Assembly: GCA_903632075.3 (NCBI GenBank)
Contig: CAHIKZ030005494.1
Location: 161,001 to 225,000, forward strand
Reading direction: 5' to 3'
DNA length: 64,000 nucleotides
DNA from: Acanthosepion pharaonis
Lineage: Eukaryota > Mollusca > Cephalopoda > Sepiida > Sepiidae
In this document: positions 45,600-56,959 of the stretch, piece after piece
Layout: every line of letters starts with the position of its first letter
Position numbering within the stretch: position 1 is the first letter of the stretch
Position numbers and translations under genes: made by a program
Notes under the pieces: model-generated
What the model saw: only the letters and a program-made list of their open reading frames with translations
What the model was told of the DNA's origin: nothing
Databases searched by the model: none

Positions 45600-45940
45600 C
45601 AGTCCACAGAGTAAGCATTGTATGGATACACTGCATCTAGGAAGTTTTAAGAAAATGAAAAGAATACTTAAAATCAGAAAAAGACAATTGGATTTTCTGG
45701 AACATGTAACAAGAAAAGAAGGACATTTTGAAGGCAAAAGGGACATAGAGAAACTGAATAACTTATCAAATGAGTTTGTACAAATGGATGGCAGAACATG
45801 AACTGAGAGGGATGGTGAAAGAACAAACATTGCTTAGAGCTACAAAGGATAAGGTGCTGTGTAGAGCCATGATTGTCCATGTTATAAAGGGACATGGCAC
45901 ATAAAAGAAGCTTCATCATCATCATCATCATCATCATTAT
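45600..45940 (+). mobile_element. LINE (RTE-like) RT C-terminal remnant, family A
   Basis: Plus-strand frames read KMKRILKIRKRQLDFLEHV, then TRKEGHFEGKRDIEKL, then a shifted region with ATKDKVLCRAMIVHVIKGHG, and a (CATCAT)n tail. This is a complete 3' end with the simple-repeat tail typical of RTE-type LINEs. The minus-strand frames over it are shadows. Confidence 0.8.
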
Positions 45941-47210
45941 TACATATTTTAGTTATTCTAAAAACAATTAATTTAGGAACATCTCTTCTTATAGTACCAG
46001 AAAAGAAAGAGAATATTTTCATTATTATTTGCACAGCAACTTGAGTTTTTCATACCAGTAATATCTCTGAGTAGCGTAATGTTTATCAACACTAAAAAGT
46101 GAAATTGGTAAGCAAAGATCAGATTCTAGCCTAGTCTGTTGTGTCCTCTTGAACAAATGCTGCTGGGAAAGGCCATATTTTCTTCTTCTCCCACCCACAG
46201 TGTTGAAGGAAAATTCTGGTTTCAAAACTGTGGAGAAGGCAATAGGAACCCCCCTTTTTTATGTCTCAAAAAGTTATAGCAGTTCAGACAAGGAAATTGT
46301 AGAGAGTCATGATTGCTGAAAGGATATGTCATAACAAAAAAACTCAACTATACTTATAATAAAAAGAAAAAGAAAAGAAAAAGATATATAAAATTTACAT
46401 ATCTGTATCTGGTGGCATAAATCTGATATCAGTAATCATTATACCGTCACTTTCAGACACTTCTAGAAATTGAAAACTGTCTTAGGTTTTCTGTTTATTT
46501 CACTTGATTTTTTTTTAAAATCCTCACAGTATTTCGTATTGTTGAAGTTATTGCTAACATTTTTATGAAGATATACAAACTACATTTCGTTCAATTTCAC
46601 AAAGCAATCAATGAAATTTGAATAAGCTTATTTGTTTGGAAAAATACTTTGACAAAAACCCTACTTTGCAGTTTTTACACACCCTAGTAAAACTTTATAC
46701 TTTGTACCCCTTTATCTGTTTGCACTTCTCCCCAAAATCTGGTTTTGATCATTCAATGTATGGCTATTTTAGAGGGTGTGACAAGCAGAAGGATGGATGG
46801 ATAGACTAACAGAAGTCACAGAATTTTATATATAGATTAACTTTTCAGCTATATATGTAGAAGAATGTACATTAACTGAAAAGGTTTGAGCATTGTAGCC
46901 CACTCTCAACATGTATCTTTTTCCAATGCAATGCAGGCACAGATGTATAGGCTCCATGATTGTGCTAAACCTTGATGTATGCATCTGACACAGTCAAAGA
47001 GATTGAATTCAGCCTAAGACCTCACTTCATCCTTTCTTAAGCACATTTTTGAATGACTCATTTCCCATTAGCGGATGGGGTGGGGGGGATCAAAATTCTA
47101 TCTACTTTTGTCTGTATTATAAAAATTCATCTATCAGCACTGCATTTTTTAAAAATGTTTTTATCAAAATTGGCAGATTTTCATGTATTGTGTCTAATAT
47201 TGAAGAGAGA
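45941..47210. other. Non-coding stretch
   Basis: 46270-46340 shares TTATAGCAGTTCAGACAAGG-like wording with the start of the LINE D fragment. Otherwise nothing was recognised. Frames at 46025, 46618 and 47049 are short and unsupported. Confidence 0.45.
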
Positions 47211-47692
47211 TTGATTGTTTTTTATGGTTTATCAACTTTTTGCAGGTTATTTAAAGCCAGAAAATATTTTTAGATAGTAAGAATAGCAATTTACTAATTG
47301 TCATAATTAACCCAAAGCTGTGGTGAGAAAAGTGGATTTATACCTTTCCCAAGGTCATTTACACATAAGCAAGTATAACAAACCCAACTAGGTAAGCAAC
47401 TCGGCTCTCTGATTTTCAACTCCGAGCCTTTATCCATTACACCAACTGTATGTCCTAGTTTACAGATCCTGCTATATCTAAGTGGTCACCTATCTAGAGG
47501 GTGGTCTGAAAGTCTTGTCACCCACTAATGATATAATTTTCTATTTCAGGTGGCTAACCCAAGTTTCAACAATTTAGAAGAGATAGGGTAACAAGACTTT
47601 CAGGCCACTCTGTAGATACTAACCAGGCTTCATTTTGCTTAATTTCACTGATTGTGCCAGAACCAGTGTTTCAATGAGATATGGCCATAAGC
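47211..47692 (-). mobile_element. Chimeric 5S rRNA-tRNA SINE, copy E, interrupted
   Basis: Minus strand: GCTTATGGCCATATCTC, then a 5S box A region with AAGCAAAATGAAGCC, TGGTTAGTATC, and after the insertion TAGATAGGTGACCACTTAG. It continues through the tRNA-like part (TGTAATGGATAAAGGC), the shared body and the tail TTTAAATAACCTGCAAAAAG. Removing 47497-47614 restores a continuous 5S-like head. Confidence 0.85.
47497..47612. mobile_element. 116-bp Tc1/mariner-type MITE with TA duplications
   Basis: TA at 47495-47496 and 47613-47614 flank it. The termini GAGGGTGGTCTGAAAGTCTT and CAGAGTGGCCTGAAAGTCTT (inverse) match at 17 of 20 positions, and the similarity continues several bases further inward. 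It has no coding content and is inserted in copy E of the 5S SINE. The uninterrupted copies give the empty-site sequence CTAGATACTAACCAGG. Confidence 0.9.
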
Positions 47693-48291
47693 AAATAATG
47701 AAAAGAGAATAAAATAATGTTTTTTTGTCATCTGCTCTTTTAAGCAACAAAAACACTATTCAAACGAACAAGAAATATTGTTTGCTTTATAGACACGGGT
47801 TTGTGGATGAATGAATGTCAGAAGTGGTTTTCAAAACTTTGCCTGGAGATTTTGCATTTAATTTTTTCACAAAAAAAAAAAAAAGATGATGAATGAGGGT
47901 AGGTAGTGATCAAATATGTGAAGAAACAATATTATATAACACAAGGTTTACAGAAATATTTGAATCAATAGTTGAAAATCTTCTGTACCAGTTTGGTTAT
48001 GTTAATCTCTTTGATGTGTGACCTCCAAGTAAGCAAAAAAAAAAAAAAACCCAAAAAACAAAAATAATACTGACCCATACCATTAGATTTTTAAATAAAT
48101 AATGACAATGTACTGTTTCTGAAACAAACCAAGATGATAAAAAGTGGCTATTTTAAATATAAGAAATCATGGAATTCAAGAATGACTAAAATTGAAAATA
48201 ATTTACTTAATATAAAATTTGTCACAACTACTTGCTACAAAATTTGTCACAACTACTTACTACTTAATATAAAATTTGTTACAACTACTTA
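47693..48291. other. Non-coding stretch
   Basis: Near its end, AAAATTTGTCACAACTACTT recurs three times (48220-48290). Nothing else was recognised. Confidence 0.5.
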
Positions 48292-48670
48292 CTAGTTCCA
48301 CATGCCACGACTAATGGATGTCAGTTATCAGTTATCTCCTGTTAATTACCCTCTCCAAGTTCTCTACTGCCTTAACCAGGTATTGAACTCACAACTCTTT
48401 GGGTCCTGTCACTGGATCTAACTAATGCCTTTATCGACTGTGCCATGTGTCCTTGAGGACACATAGCACAGGCATTAGACATGGCACGTGGAACTAGAAC
48501 AGTCTACCACAGTGAGCGAAATAAAGGGTCCAGTTTGACATTCTGACCACCTGAAGAAGGCCGGAGTATACAATGGTTGAAGCGTTGTGATAAATATGAC
48601 AACAAAGATGAGGACAATAGTCTGAATAATGTAAATAGTGTACATAAGACCTCATCTCAGAAATATAGAC
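48292..48670 (-). mobile_element. tRNA-related inverted-repeat element I, copy 3
   Basis: Carries the tRNA-like box B on the minus strand (GAGTTCAATACCTGG) and the box A region. It then folds back at TGTGTCCTTGAGGACACA: GTTCCACATGCCACG at the left is mirrored by GGCACGTGGAACTAG at 48484. The right arm GAAGAAGGCCGGAGTATAC, AATAGTCTGAATAATG and CCTCATCTCAGAAATATAG follows as in copy 4. Confidence 0.65.
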
Positions 48671-49950
48671 AAAAAGAAATGCATTGCATAGGATTTTTGC
48701 CATTTTGTTATTCAATTACTTACAAAGTTTAATAAATATCTATTATGGCTTTGTGGGTGAGATCTGGCACACAATCATTGATAGTTTTAATTGAACTAGA
48801 AAGAAGAAAAGTTTAGAAAATACCCTCACAACCTGTACATCACATTGTTTGACAAAAAAAGGACTTGATAAATTCACTGAATGGTGTTCAATCCTAAAAT
48901 TTATTTTATAAAATGGTTGAGACACATTTTTTTTTTTTTTTAAATTATATCTAGAAAAGAGAAGAGACTAGAGCCAGGTGTAAAGTCCTTTATCAAAGTA
49001 TTACAGAATAAAGATTTTTTTTATTTAAACATCTATGCACTGTTTTATGTTGAATTCTAAGCTTTTAGCATAATATTTCTATGAACGTCTTTTAATTTAT
49101 TCAGAAAGCAAAAACAGTGCACAAGACTGCAGCAGAAGAGACCTAATTATAGCAGATTTATCATTGCATTAATCTTCTTTAATAAATTATTGATAGCAAG
49201 ATAATTATTGATTTAATCTGACCAAATATTCATCTGTTTATAACTGAAAAGATTAAATATAATCAAATATTGAAAAAAAAAAAAAAAAGAATACACATTG
49301 AGCATTTGAAATGGAATTTATAATAATTTTTTCTTCTTTTCCAAACAAGAACAACACCAATTCTTAAAAATTTTCATTGTTCTTCGGCCTTTTTACTCCA
49401 GTGTGAGAACCATAAGAATAATTTGTTTATATTTTTCTTTTCTTTTTAATTGAATCATTTGGTTAAATTTTCAAGAAGTGGGATGGGCTGAGAACTTTTC
49501 AGTGGCCCTCTCATATGTGGGTACATCAATAAGACCAGAAGCTAATGAAGAAAAAAAAAATTAATTTGTATCAGATATTTAATTTTTAGTATTGTCTCCT
49601 CCTTTGTAAATGCGATTAACACAACACTTCTTTATTTATCATATAAATTCAACATTATACAGTGAACATTTCAGATCAGAATTCATTTTCAGACTATTGG
49701 TTCACCTTTTCATGCCTTTAAGAGTATTGCATATAAAAAAACGAAATGCACTTTGTTAACCACTTACTGAGACTTTCCATTATATGACTGGGAAAAATAG
49801 TCATTGATTTTGTTTTTAATGCTACATTTATTCAAAGTACTGTTACTAAATGGACTTGTTTTTGCAATATAAGAATGTACATTAAGAGTATATATATTTT
49901 TTATAGTGATGTTTAGCATGTACAAGGCCTGCAAGTCACTCAAAGTAGAT
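48671..49950. other. Non-coding stretch
   Basis: Homopolymer runs at 48928, 49274 and 49551. No gene or element was recognised in about 1.3 kb. Confidence 0.5.
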
Positions 49951-50510
49951 TGGTTTGTTTTACGGCACATCAACCCCAAAGGGCTATTTAATGCCAACAA
50001 GATTTTTATTGCTGGTAATATTTTTTTCTTCAAAAATTCATTGCTGGTAATAATTTTTTTACAAAATTGTATTGCTGGTATTAAAACCTATTTTTACACT
50101 TTCATAGAGTTTTGACCCCAGTTTGGGGATTAATTATTTGCACATAGCTGTGATCCTAACAGGTACTACCACTCCAGGTCAGGGTGAATCTGGGAACACC
50201 AGCAATTAAGAGGTGGTTCCATGCTCCTCAAAACCTCCTGATCAGAGGCCTTGTTGTTGGATGTAGTTTATTGTCTTACCCAGGACTCAGATGTAGTTTA
50301 TCGTCTTGCTCATGATGCTCAAGGTAGAAGGTTACAGAACTAGAAGCATAGTTTTTAGGGATATGTGCGGAAGATGACGGTTGACCCTAGACTGGAATGG
50401 GTTACGATTGTAGTTTTTGAGTAAGCATCATCTTGAAAACCAATTCCACAAAGCAGCAGTTTGTGGGAAGAAGCTGCTTAAGTAGAACTTAACATCTCAC
50501 CAATGGAATA
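49951..50510 (+). mobile_element. Interspersed repeat V, longest copy
   Basis: Starts GATTGGTTTGTTTTACGGCA with AAAGGGCTATTTAATGCC and repeated GCTGGTAATATTTTT blocks. It then runs into about 400 bases with CCACTCCAGGTCAGGGTGAA, a duplicated AGATGTAGTTTATCGTCTTG-like block, and GGTTACGATTGTAGTTTTTG. Parts recur at 17812, 28301, 37125 and 60060. No coding frame; probably a retroposon of unknown class. Confidence 0.55.
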
Positions 50511-51604
50511 CAAAGGAAGGGAATGAGGGTCTTTTCGCTACAATTTGCTTGGTATGGAAGGTCTTAGCTGTGAAGGTTAAAATTGGTGGAACTAAGGAAT
50601 TTAAAAGAGAAATGGAGCTTCATAGTTATTTGGAGGTGGGCTTAAATTGGTTTTGGGTACAAGCAACATTAAAAGAATACTCAACTTGTGCTCCTGAAGA
50701 CAAACTTGAAATCAATTATTGTCAAATCACCAATAAATTGTCAGCTTAGAAAGTGGGAAGAGAATCAATACAGACAACAATTCCTTTATTTTTTTCAAAA
50801 TGAAGTAATCCATGATTTGTTTATTTTTTTTAAAACTTTTGAGTTAATTAATGAAAAAAAAAAAACAAAAAAAAAAATCAGAGTAGAAAAGGTTCATTTG
50901 GAAATTTTGTGATTTAAATTTATACAAAAGAATCCAGTATTGTATGCCAACTTCATCAAAGGCTTCTATGGATCTTATCTCAAGAACATCTTCTTTTTTT
51001 AATATGGCAGGTGAAATTGACTAATCTTTATAAAAATAATTGAAATACTGTTACACTAAAATACACACCCACACATATACACAAAAAATTCTTAGCAATA
51101 GCATTGGGACCAAAAAGCCAAAATGTGTTCAATTATTGACTGCCCTGTTTTTTAATATGGCAGGTGAAATGACTCATTTTATAAAAAAAATAAAAAAATA
51201 ATTGGAATATCGTTACACTAAAATACATACCCACACACAAAAAAATACTAAGCAAATTTTTGCATTGAGGCCAAAATCTTGCACGGGGACCAAAAACTGT
51301 TCAGTTATTGCTTACCCTGTTTCCACAGAGTCTACTAATCCAGTCCATGGACAAAACTCTCAATTACTATGCCAGCAAATTTACAAAGCAAGATTTTAAT
51401 CAACTTATCTATTGTCTCATGAGAAATAGTTTCTCTGAAGGTTACCCAGTTATAGACACCTGATAAATTCTACCTGTGATATCATAGGATGTGTGAGTAT
51501 CTGTAGTTTTTATCAGATTATTGGAGATAAAACTGGATGTCACAGTGTGAATGACAAGCATGGTTTGTAATCCAGTTATCAAAAGATCCCAACATAAAAA
51601 AAAA
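50511..51604. other. Non-coding, with an imperfect tandem duplication
   Basis: AATATGGCAGGTGAAATTGA at about 51000 and AATATGGCAGGTGAAATGAC at about 51155 begin two copies of a 150-170-base segment. Both contain GTTACACTAAAATACA and GGACCAAAAA. Otherwise nothing was recognised. Confidence 0.6.
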
Positions 51605-51673
51605 TTCTTACAATCTAAAAATATTTTCTGGCTTTAAATAACCCACAAAGGGTTGATAAGCCGTAGAAAACAA
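51605..51673 (+). mobile_element. 5S-tRNA SINE, tail fragment
   Basis: TTCTTACAATCTAAAAATAT, TTTCTGGCTTTAAATAACCC and AAAGGGTTGATAAGC match the 3' tail of copies A to E. The 5' truncation agrees with target-primed insertion. Confidence 0.75.
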
Positions 51674-51689
51674 GGAAATTATGGAATTC

Positions 51690-51885
51690 TTGCTATTTGC
51701 TTTCCTGTCAACTACAATCTTCTAAAATTTAAATGCAATGTCAATCGTTATTATCTATCTCTTTTGAATCCCTGTTCTTTTATTGTCCTTTGTTTCTTTC
51801 ACTCTCAGAAACCCATTGCATCTTAGTGGGTTATTTTTTTCATTTTGCTTGAGATGAAATGATTAAAAAAAAAAGAAAAAAAAAA
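51690..51885 (+). mobile_element. LINE family F 3' end
   Basis: TTTCCTGTCAACTACAATCT, AATTTAAATGCAATGTCAAT, CATCTTAGTGGGTTATT and GATGAAATGATT, then poly-A. This matches the ends at 36670-36870 and 59390-59450. It is 5' truncated. Confidence 0.75.
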
Positions 51886-52498
51886 AAAGGGAAAATAGAA
51901 CCATGTGACAAGATACTGTCACCAGCAATTATCCACAAGAAAGGTCGCAATTAGGACATAGAATATTGAGAAAGTGCATCAATGTGGGATTTCGGAAACT
52001 GAATCAAGAAATAGAAAAGCCGAATGTTAACATTCTGGGAGCAAACAAAACAAGAGGGAAAAAACAACAAGGTTTTTATTTTTATTTTAACAGATTTATA
52101 TACGCAAGAGACGACTAAAAGGTCTTGAACTAATAAAGACAAGAGTAAGTGTTCTTTAGGCAACTGGCAATTGTCACAGAGTTCTTTTAGTGAAACCAAA
52201 AAGAGAAACTATTCACTATGGCAATCATCCAGCTAGACACATTCACATTAGAAAGTATCGAAAAGAAACAGATAAAGTTTACAGCACTTAGAAAATGCCA
52301 AATCTCAGAACAAGTCTTAAGAAATTATCTATTATGGTGGAGGGGGGGGGGGATAAATGCCAAAGTAGGAATGGGGGATAAGATAGTGGAATGGTTGGTA
52401 AATATTGACATACAAGCACCAAGAAAAATAGGTTCATTGGTATGCAGCATGTTACCAAGTAATAACTTACATTTGCTGTGAAAAAATGTATTTAGCAG
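51886..52498. other. Possible LINE endonuclease fragment
   Basis: In the frame at 52218-52481 the piece GGINAKVGMGDKIVEWL after a G-run faintly recalls the DFNAK.G motif of an apurinic endonuclease. The evidence is weak. 52439-52466 is the left copy of a direct repeat that flanks the next SINE. Confidence 0.35.
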
Positions 52499-52800
52499 GA
52501 GGCATGGTGGAGTAGTGGATAGCAGCTCGGATTGAGGAATCGGAGAGCTAAGTTCAAATTCCACTTGAATCCATTACATTCACTTATGTGCTAATACCAT
52601 TGGGAAAGGTATGGATCCTCTTCTTCCCCCAGCTATGGGTAAATAGCAGGACAGACCGGATTCTATAGCCTTGGATGGCAACTGGTCTACTGCAGAAAGA
52701 AATGGCAACATACTGTGGGAAAAAAACTGCCTTGTCAGTCATGTATCGAAAGATACATGATCGCCTAAGCGTGTATCACACATGTCACATAACTGACTGA
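52499..52800 (+). mobile_element. OK-type SINE, near full length, with long flanking repeats
   Basis: GGCATGGTGGAGTAGTGGAT with AGCAGCTCGG, box B AAGTTCAAATTCCAC, the body, and a tail ending CACATAACTGACTGACTGG. A 28-base identical sequence starting GGTATGCAGCATGTTACCAA lies at 52439-52466 and 52803-52830. The next about 20 bases are similar as well. Confidence 0.9.
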
Positions 52801-52830
52801 CTGGTATGCAGCATGTTACCAAGTAATAAC

Positions 52831-52900
52831 ATACCCTTGGTGTAAAAAAACAAAAACAAACAAAAAAAAACAAAAACAAACAAAAAAAAACAAAAACAAA
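52831..52900. repeat. (AAAC)-rich simple sequence
   Basis: AAACAAACAAAAA-type units follow the right flanking repeat of the SINE. Confidence 0.8.
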
Positions 52901-52914
52901 ACAAGAGAAGACAA

Positions 52915-53290
52915 AACCAGAGTGTTATATGATTTGGAGATTGATAAAGTTATCAAAGTAATTAACAAATTACATGGCAACAATGAAATACCAGGGTACC
53001 TCAGCAGATCAGCTGTTATAACACTGCTAAAGAAACTAGATGCCAATAAATGCTAATTACACTGTAAAATCTTTTTGATGAACCACATGAAATTAACAAT
53101 TAAAATTCTGATGAACACAGATTTGAGCAGAATTTCCTTTATTTTCTTCAAAACACTGAAAAAAAATGCAATTTTCATGATATTAATTCTATCAAAGCAA
53201 CCACTAAAAGTGCTGAAATATCTAAACCTATGTTTCACAGATTACACAAAGGCATTTGATAAAGTATAACACAAAGAACTCCTTTAAACA
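52915..53290 (+). mobile_element. LINE reverse transcriptase domain fragment, family H
   Basis: The reading LEIDKVIKVINKLHGNNEI, then SAVITLLKKLDANK, then LMNHMKLTIKILMNTDLSRI, and finally CFTDYTKAFDKV covers RT blocks from the fingers to motif A. The Asp of TDYTKAFDKV is the first catalytic aspartate. Stops interrupt it. This is the only true RT core in the window. RTE-like by wording. Confidence 0.75.
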
Positions 53291-54148
53291 TTGTTATATA
53301 CCATACCTATGAACACTAACGGGTATATCCCAATTCTCACAAATACATTGAACACTATTGTAAGTCGGAGTAATATACTGTCTAAGTAGTTCACCACTAG
53401 CAGTGGTTTACCTACTTCATGTTGCTGGCGAGTATCGTATTCTGATGATGTTATAAAGATTACATTTTCATTTCAAACTTCCGTCTTGGTTATTCCTCAT
53501 TCAGTAACCCTTCCTGGGTTACAACAAACATTAAGAAAGTTTGGTCTACATGGAAAAAACATTTTAATCTATAAACTGTGTTAGAGACAAACAGCTTGCA
53601 TGTAGATAGAGAATCAGTGAATACCTAAAAATGGAAAGAAAAAAAAAGTGAGAGAGAACGTACAAGATTGTTTTCTCAGTGAATTTATTTCACCTTTCAC
53701 CTGTAACCCTAATGACAATTGTTTCACAGATAACAAAATGTTGATGACAGATTCAAAAGAAAGAACTATTAGAAGAGGCAAATAATAAAAGAAAAAAGAA
53801 ATGGTAAACAATTAATTTGAAGATGGAGGAGTTCATGGTTGTCAGCAAAAGTGACATATCAGGAACATCAAAATGATGCAAGTACAGAGATTTCACCTTT
53901 TTCCCCACTGCATTATTAATATTTTCTTCCCTTTCCACTGCATAATTTTTCAAAGCCCCTCAATTGTCATATCCTTATTGTTAATTTCACTCAAAGTTGT
54001 TTCCTGTTGCCATAGTAGGATATGACAACACAACTATGAAATTCAAACACACTATTGTTCAGTGATCAGTCACCCTCAGTGGCAGGATGAACTTTTTGTA
54101 CAGCAAATGAAATCATATACAAAATGATAACAGGTTAACTAATTAGAT
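53291..54148. other. Non-coding stretch
   Basis: Frames at 53614-53953 are short and unsupported. Nothing else was recognised. Confidence 0.45.
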
Positions 54149-54594
54149 CAGGGGTTAACAAGGGTGAAGTTCACTCCCAGGGGGTGAATTTTGGATTTTT
54201 AGGGGTGAATTGTGACCACAGTAAGTTTAAGGGTAGAGGAGAGCAATTATAGAATTTGGCCTATCTGGCCTGTCACTTTAAAAAGGAGGTGGGGGGAATG
54301 ACATTTTGACAAATGGTGAAACGGGTGCATTGCACTACCTTGAATTAGATAGTATAGGAAAATAGAAAGGAACAGAAAAAATTGAAAGGAACATCGAAAT
54401 AATGAAAGATGCTTTTCTGAAACTAAGGAAAGTATTAAAAGGATCAAAACATTTTGTTAGAAACAAAGTAAAGTGCTAGGCAGCTATGTGATGTCTAATT
54501 TCCTGTATAGCAATGAATGCTGAATAATTTCCTTGCAGATGAAAATAAAACTCAGAGAGAGATGTGCTTCTACCAACAAATGTTGAGAATGTTC
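54149..54594. other. Possible hAT element end
   Basis: TCAGGGGTTAACAAGGGTGAA at 54148 resembles a hAT terminus. No partner end was located. Confidence 0.35.
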
Positions 54595-54790
54595 TTCTGT
54601 GCCATGTCCCTTCAGGACATGGGTGATCATGACTTTCTACCAAAACTTTCTACCTCTTGCAGTTTTTCTACTTTTGCTAAAACTCTCCACCTCACTCCAC
54701 CACTTATTCACAGAAGCACGTCAAGAAAGTATCTGACTGCCTTCCTCTGTCTCCATTCTCATTAAACTTGTGAGGATTAAGTTTTTCTTT
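54595..54790 (-). mobile_element. LINE (RTE-like) RT C-terminal remnant, family A
   Basis: The minus strand shows ATCACCCATGTCCTGAAGGG and ACATGGCAC (the end of the ORF). Frames of the RQ..YFLTCF and SGVR type precede it. It faces the plus-strand fragment at 54870. Confidence 0.65.
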
Positions 54791-54869
54791 GATTCTAACA
54801 AAACCTTTTCTATTTCTCAACACTTTGCTTCAGTTTTGGAAATGAAGAGAACATGTGACAAATGAAAGT

Positions 54870-55080
54870 CTAAAGGAAATAAAGTATAGTAAATACTGCC
54901 AGCAAATAGAAAGAGACAGTTGAAAATTATGGCAAAAATAAGGAAAGAAGGCTAGGAGAATTTAAAACTGACAGGGTATATTGAAGTTATGAGAAGCCAG
55001 AGAAAACAAAGAAACTATGACCACTTTGAACAAATGGAGCAAGGAACAAGTATTATGAAAGAAAATAAAATAGAAACAAA
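54870..55080 (+). mobile_element. LINE (RTE-like) RT C-terminal remnant, family A
   Basis: RQLKIMAKIRKEGLGEFKTD, then a shifted EKTKKL and TNGARNK correspond to the RRQL.FLGHI.RKEGLENL, GKQR.TYL and WM.EQG blocks. It is tail-to-tail with the fragment at 54595. Confidence 0.6.
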
Positions 55081-55158
55081 TAAAAACTACTTAATTAGAA
55101 TTCTTACTTAGAAAAAAACAAATCAATACAGGAAGCTGTGGATATCCATAATTTCTTT

Positions 55159-55640
55159 TGTAATGTCAACGAACACTCGTTGTCACTTTTATGATGTCAA
55201 CGAATACTTGTCGTCACTTTTGTAATGCTCGTTGTAGTAAAGACTTTGTAATCGCAAATACAACTATAGTACATTGTTGAACAATGCTGACGTCAGATGC
55301 CTTCAAATAATCTTGCACTAATAGTACTTGCTCAATAACACTTGCTCGAATAGTAATCACTATATAGTAATCTGAATAGAGAAATAGTATAGTGAGTAGA
55401 GAATAGCGATCCATATAGTAATAGAGGATAGAGTAGAAATAGCGATCCGAATAATAATAGACACAGACTAGAAATGACGATCAATTAGATTTCACATGAC
55501 TTCCCATATATGCATTTCCTCTATGGTCACGTGATTCACTTAATTCAATAATGGGATCACCTGTGTTTGCTCACTGGCAATCTATGTTCAAACTCAAGTG
55601 TCAGCAGCAACACTTTATTCCTATATAAAAATTTCCCACA
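55159..55640 (-). mobile_element. Candidate solo LTR, minus strand
   Basis: On the minus strand it opens TGTGGGAAATTTTTATATAG and closes GTTCGTTGACATTACA, so it has TG and CA ends. It contains TGACGTCA at 55288-55295, CACGTG near 55530, and tandem blocks of about 40 bases (TGTCAACGAA.ACT.GT) at the 3' end. These are LTR-like traits. No target duplication, second LTR or internal region was found. Confidence 0.4.
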
Positions 55641-56959
55641 TATAGAAGGGACATTATGTCTCCACCTATTTTGTTATACAGAAGTTATATGGTAGAGTCC
55701 ATTTTGAAAAGTAGGAGAAGGCTGAAAAATCTAATCCAGCACTGTCTCTAATTTTTTGACCTTTCAGGTTATAGTAACTAAAAGTAATAGACTTACAAAA
55801 AAATTAAAATACTAAAAAAATTAATATACTAAAAAAAATTAAATTACTAAAAAAAATTAAAATACTAAAAAATATTAAAATACTAAAAAAATATTAAAAT
55901 ATAAAAACATTAAAATAAAAAACTAAGATATAAAAAATATAAAAATTCTTAAGACAAATACAGAAGAGAAAAATAATAATGTCAAACATACAAAGAATCC
56001 AATCCATTGAGAATCCAAGATCAATTTTCTTTCTTTTTTTTTTTTTTAAATTCAAGCAGAATCAAAAAGGTCATCAGGATTTTCTTTTTAATTTACAACT
56101 GGAATGAAAGTTAACATGGTGCATCGTACAAAGCATTCTGGTTGCATAAAAACAAAAATTATTCTCAAGAGAATGCCTGTAAAAGTACATCAAAATTTCT
56201 TCCCCTTTCTTTTTTTTTCTTTTCACTGCAATAAAATGAAAGAACTGTGAATGAAGAAATAGCTTCAATCAAATTCTAACCAGAAGTCGAAATTTCCATT
56301 CATTCTTAACTTACAGCAGCAAAGTGAAAAAGACAAAGTTTTTTCTTCATCTTTCTTTTTCATTTTCCTGTTGTAAGTTAATAATGGCTGGAAATTTAAA
56401 GAGAAGAAAAATGGTCAAAAAAATGAACGCATAACTCATTACCTGCTGTAGGCGTGGCGAAAGTTTGAAAGAAAATATTTTACAGACGATAGCTTATAGC
56501 TCAGGCTGTCTTTTGTTTTTTTTTATTTTTCACAATATCCTTGAAACCCATTTATCTTTAGCAAGCAGCTTGTCACTAATGCTGTTTGATTTTTTTTTTA
56601 ATTCCTTTCTTGCAAAGCAAAAGATATTTTAAGATGCTACTTAAAAGAAAAAAAAAAAAAAAATGGACACTAATTTTTTCTTGCTTAGTAAGGGGTTCTT
56701 TTAATTGCTACCATTGCAATGTAAATAATCTGGACAATGTTTTCTTAATTTCAAGTAGCTTCCAAGTTTAAAAAGGCTAATTTTATTAACCATTCTAGCA
56801 TACTGACCACATACTGCTGCAATGTACAAATGCACCATTGTTTATTGAATTAAAAATTTGTCTCCCTGACCTAGCAGGCCATCAATGATATTATGGGTGT
56901 GAGTCTAAATTCTTCTTCTCGCAAAATTCAACACTGGTGGAATTGAGACTTTCCTGATG
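55641..56959. other. Non-coding stretch
   Basis: A run of (ATTAAAATACTAAAAAA)-type units lies at 55798-55930. T-runs occur at 56034-56048 and elsewhere. No gene. Confidence 0.5.
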
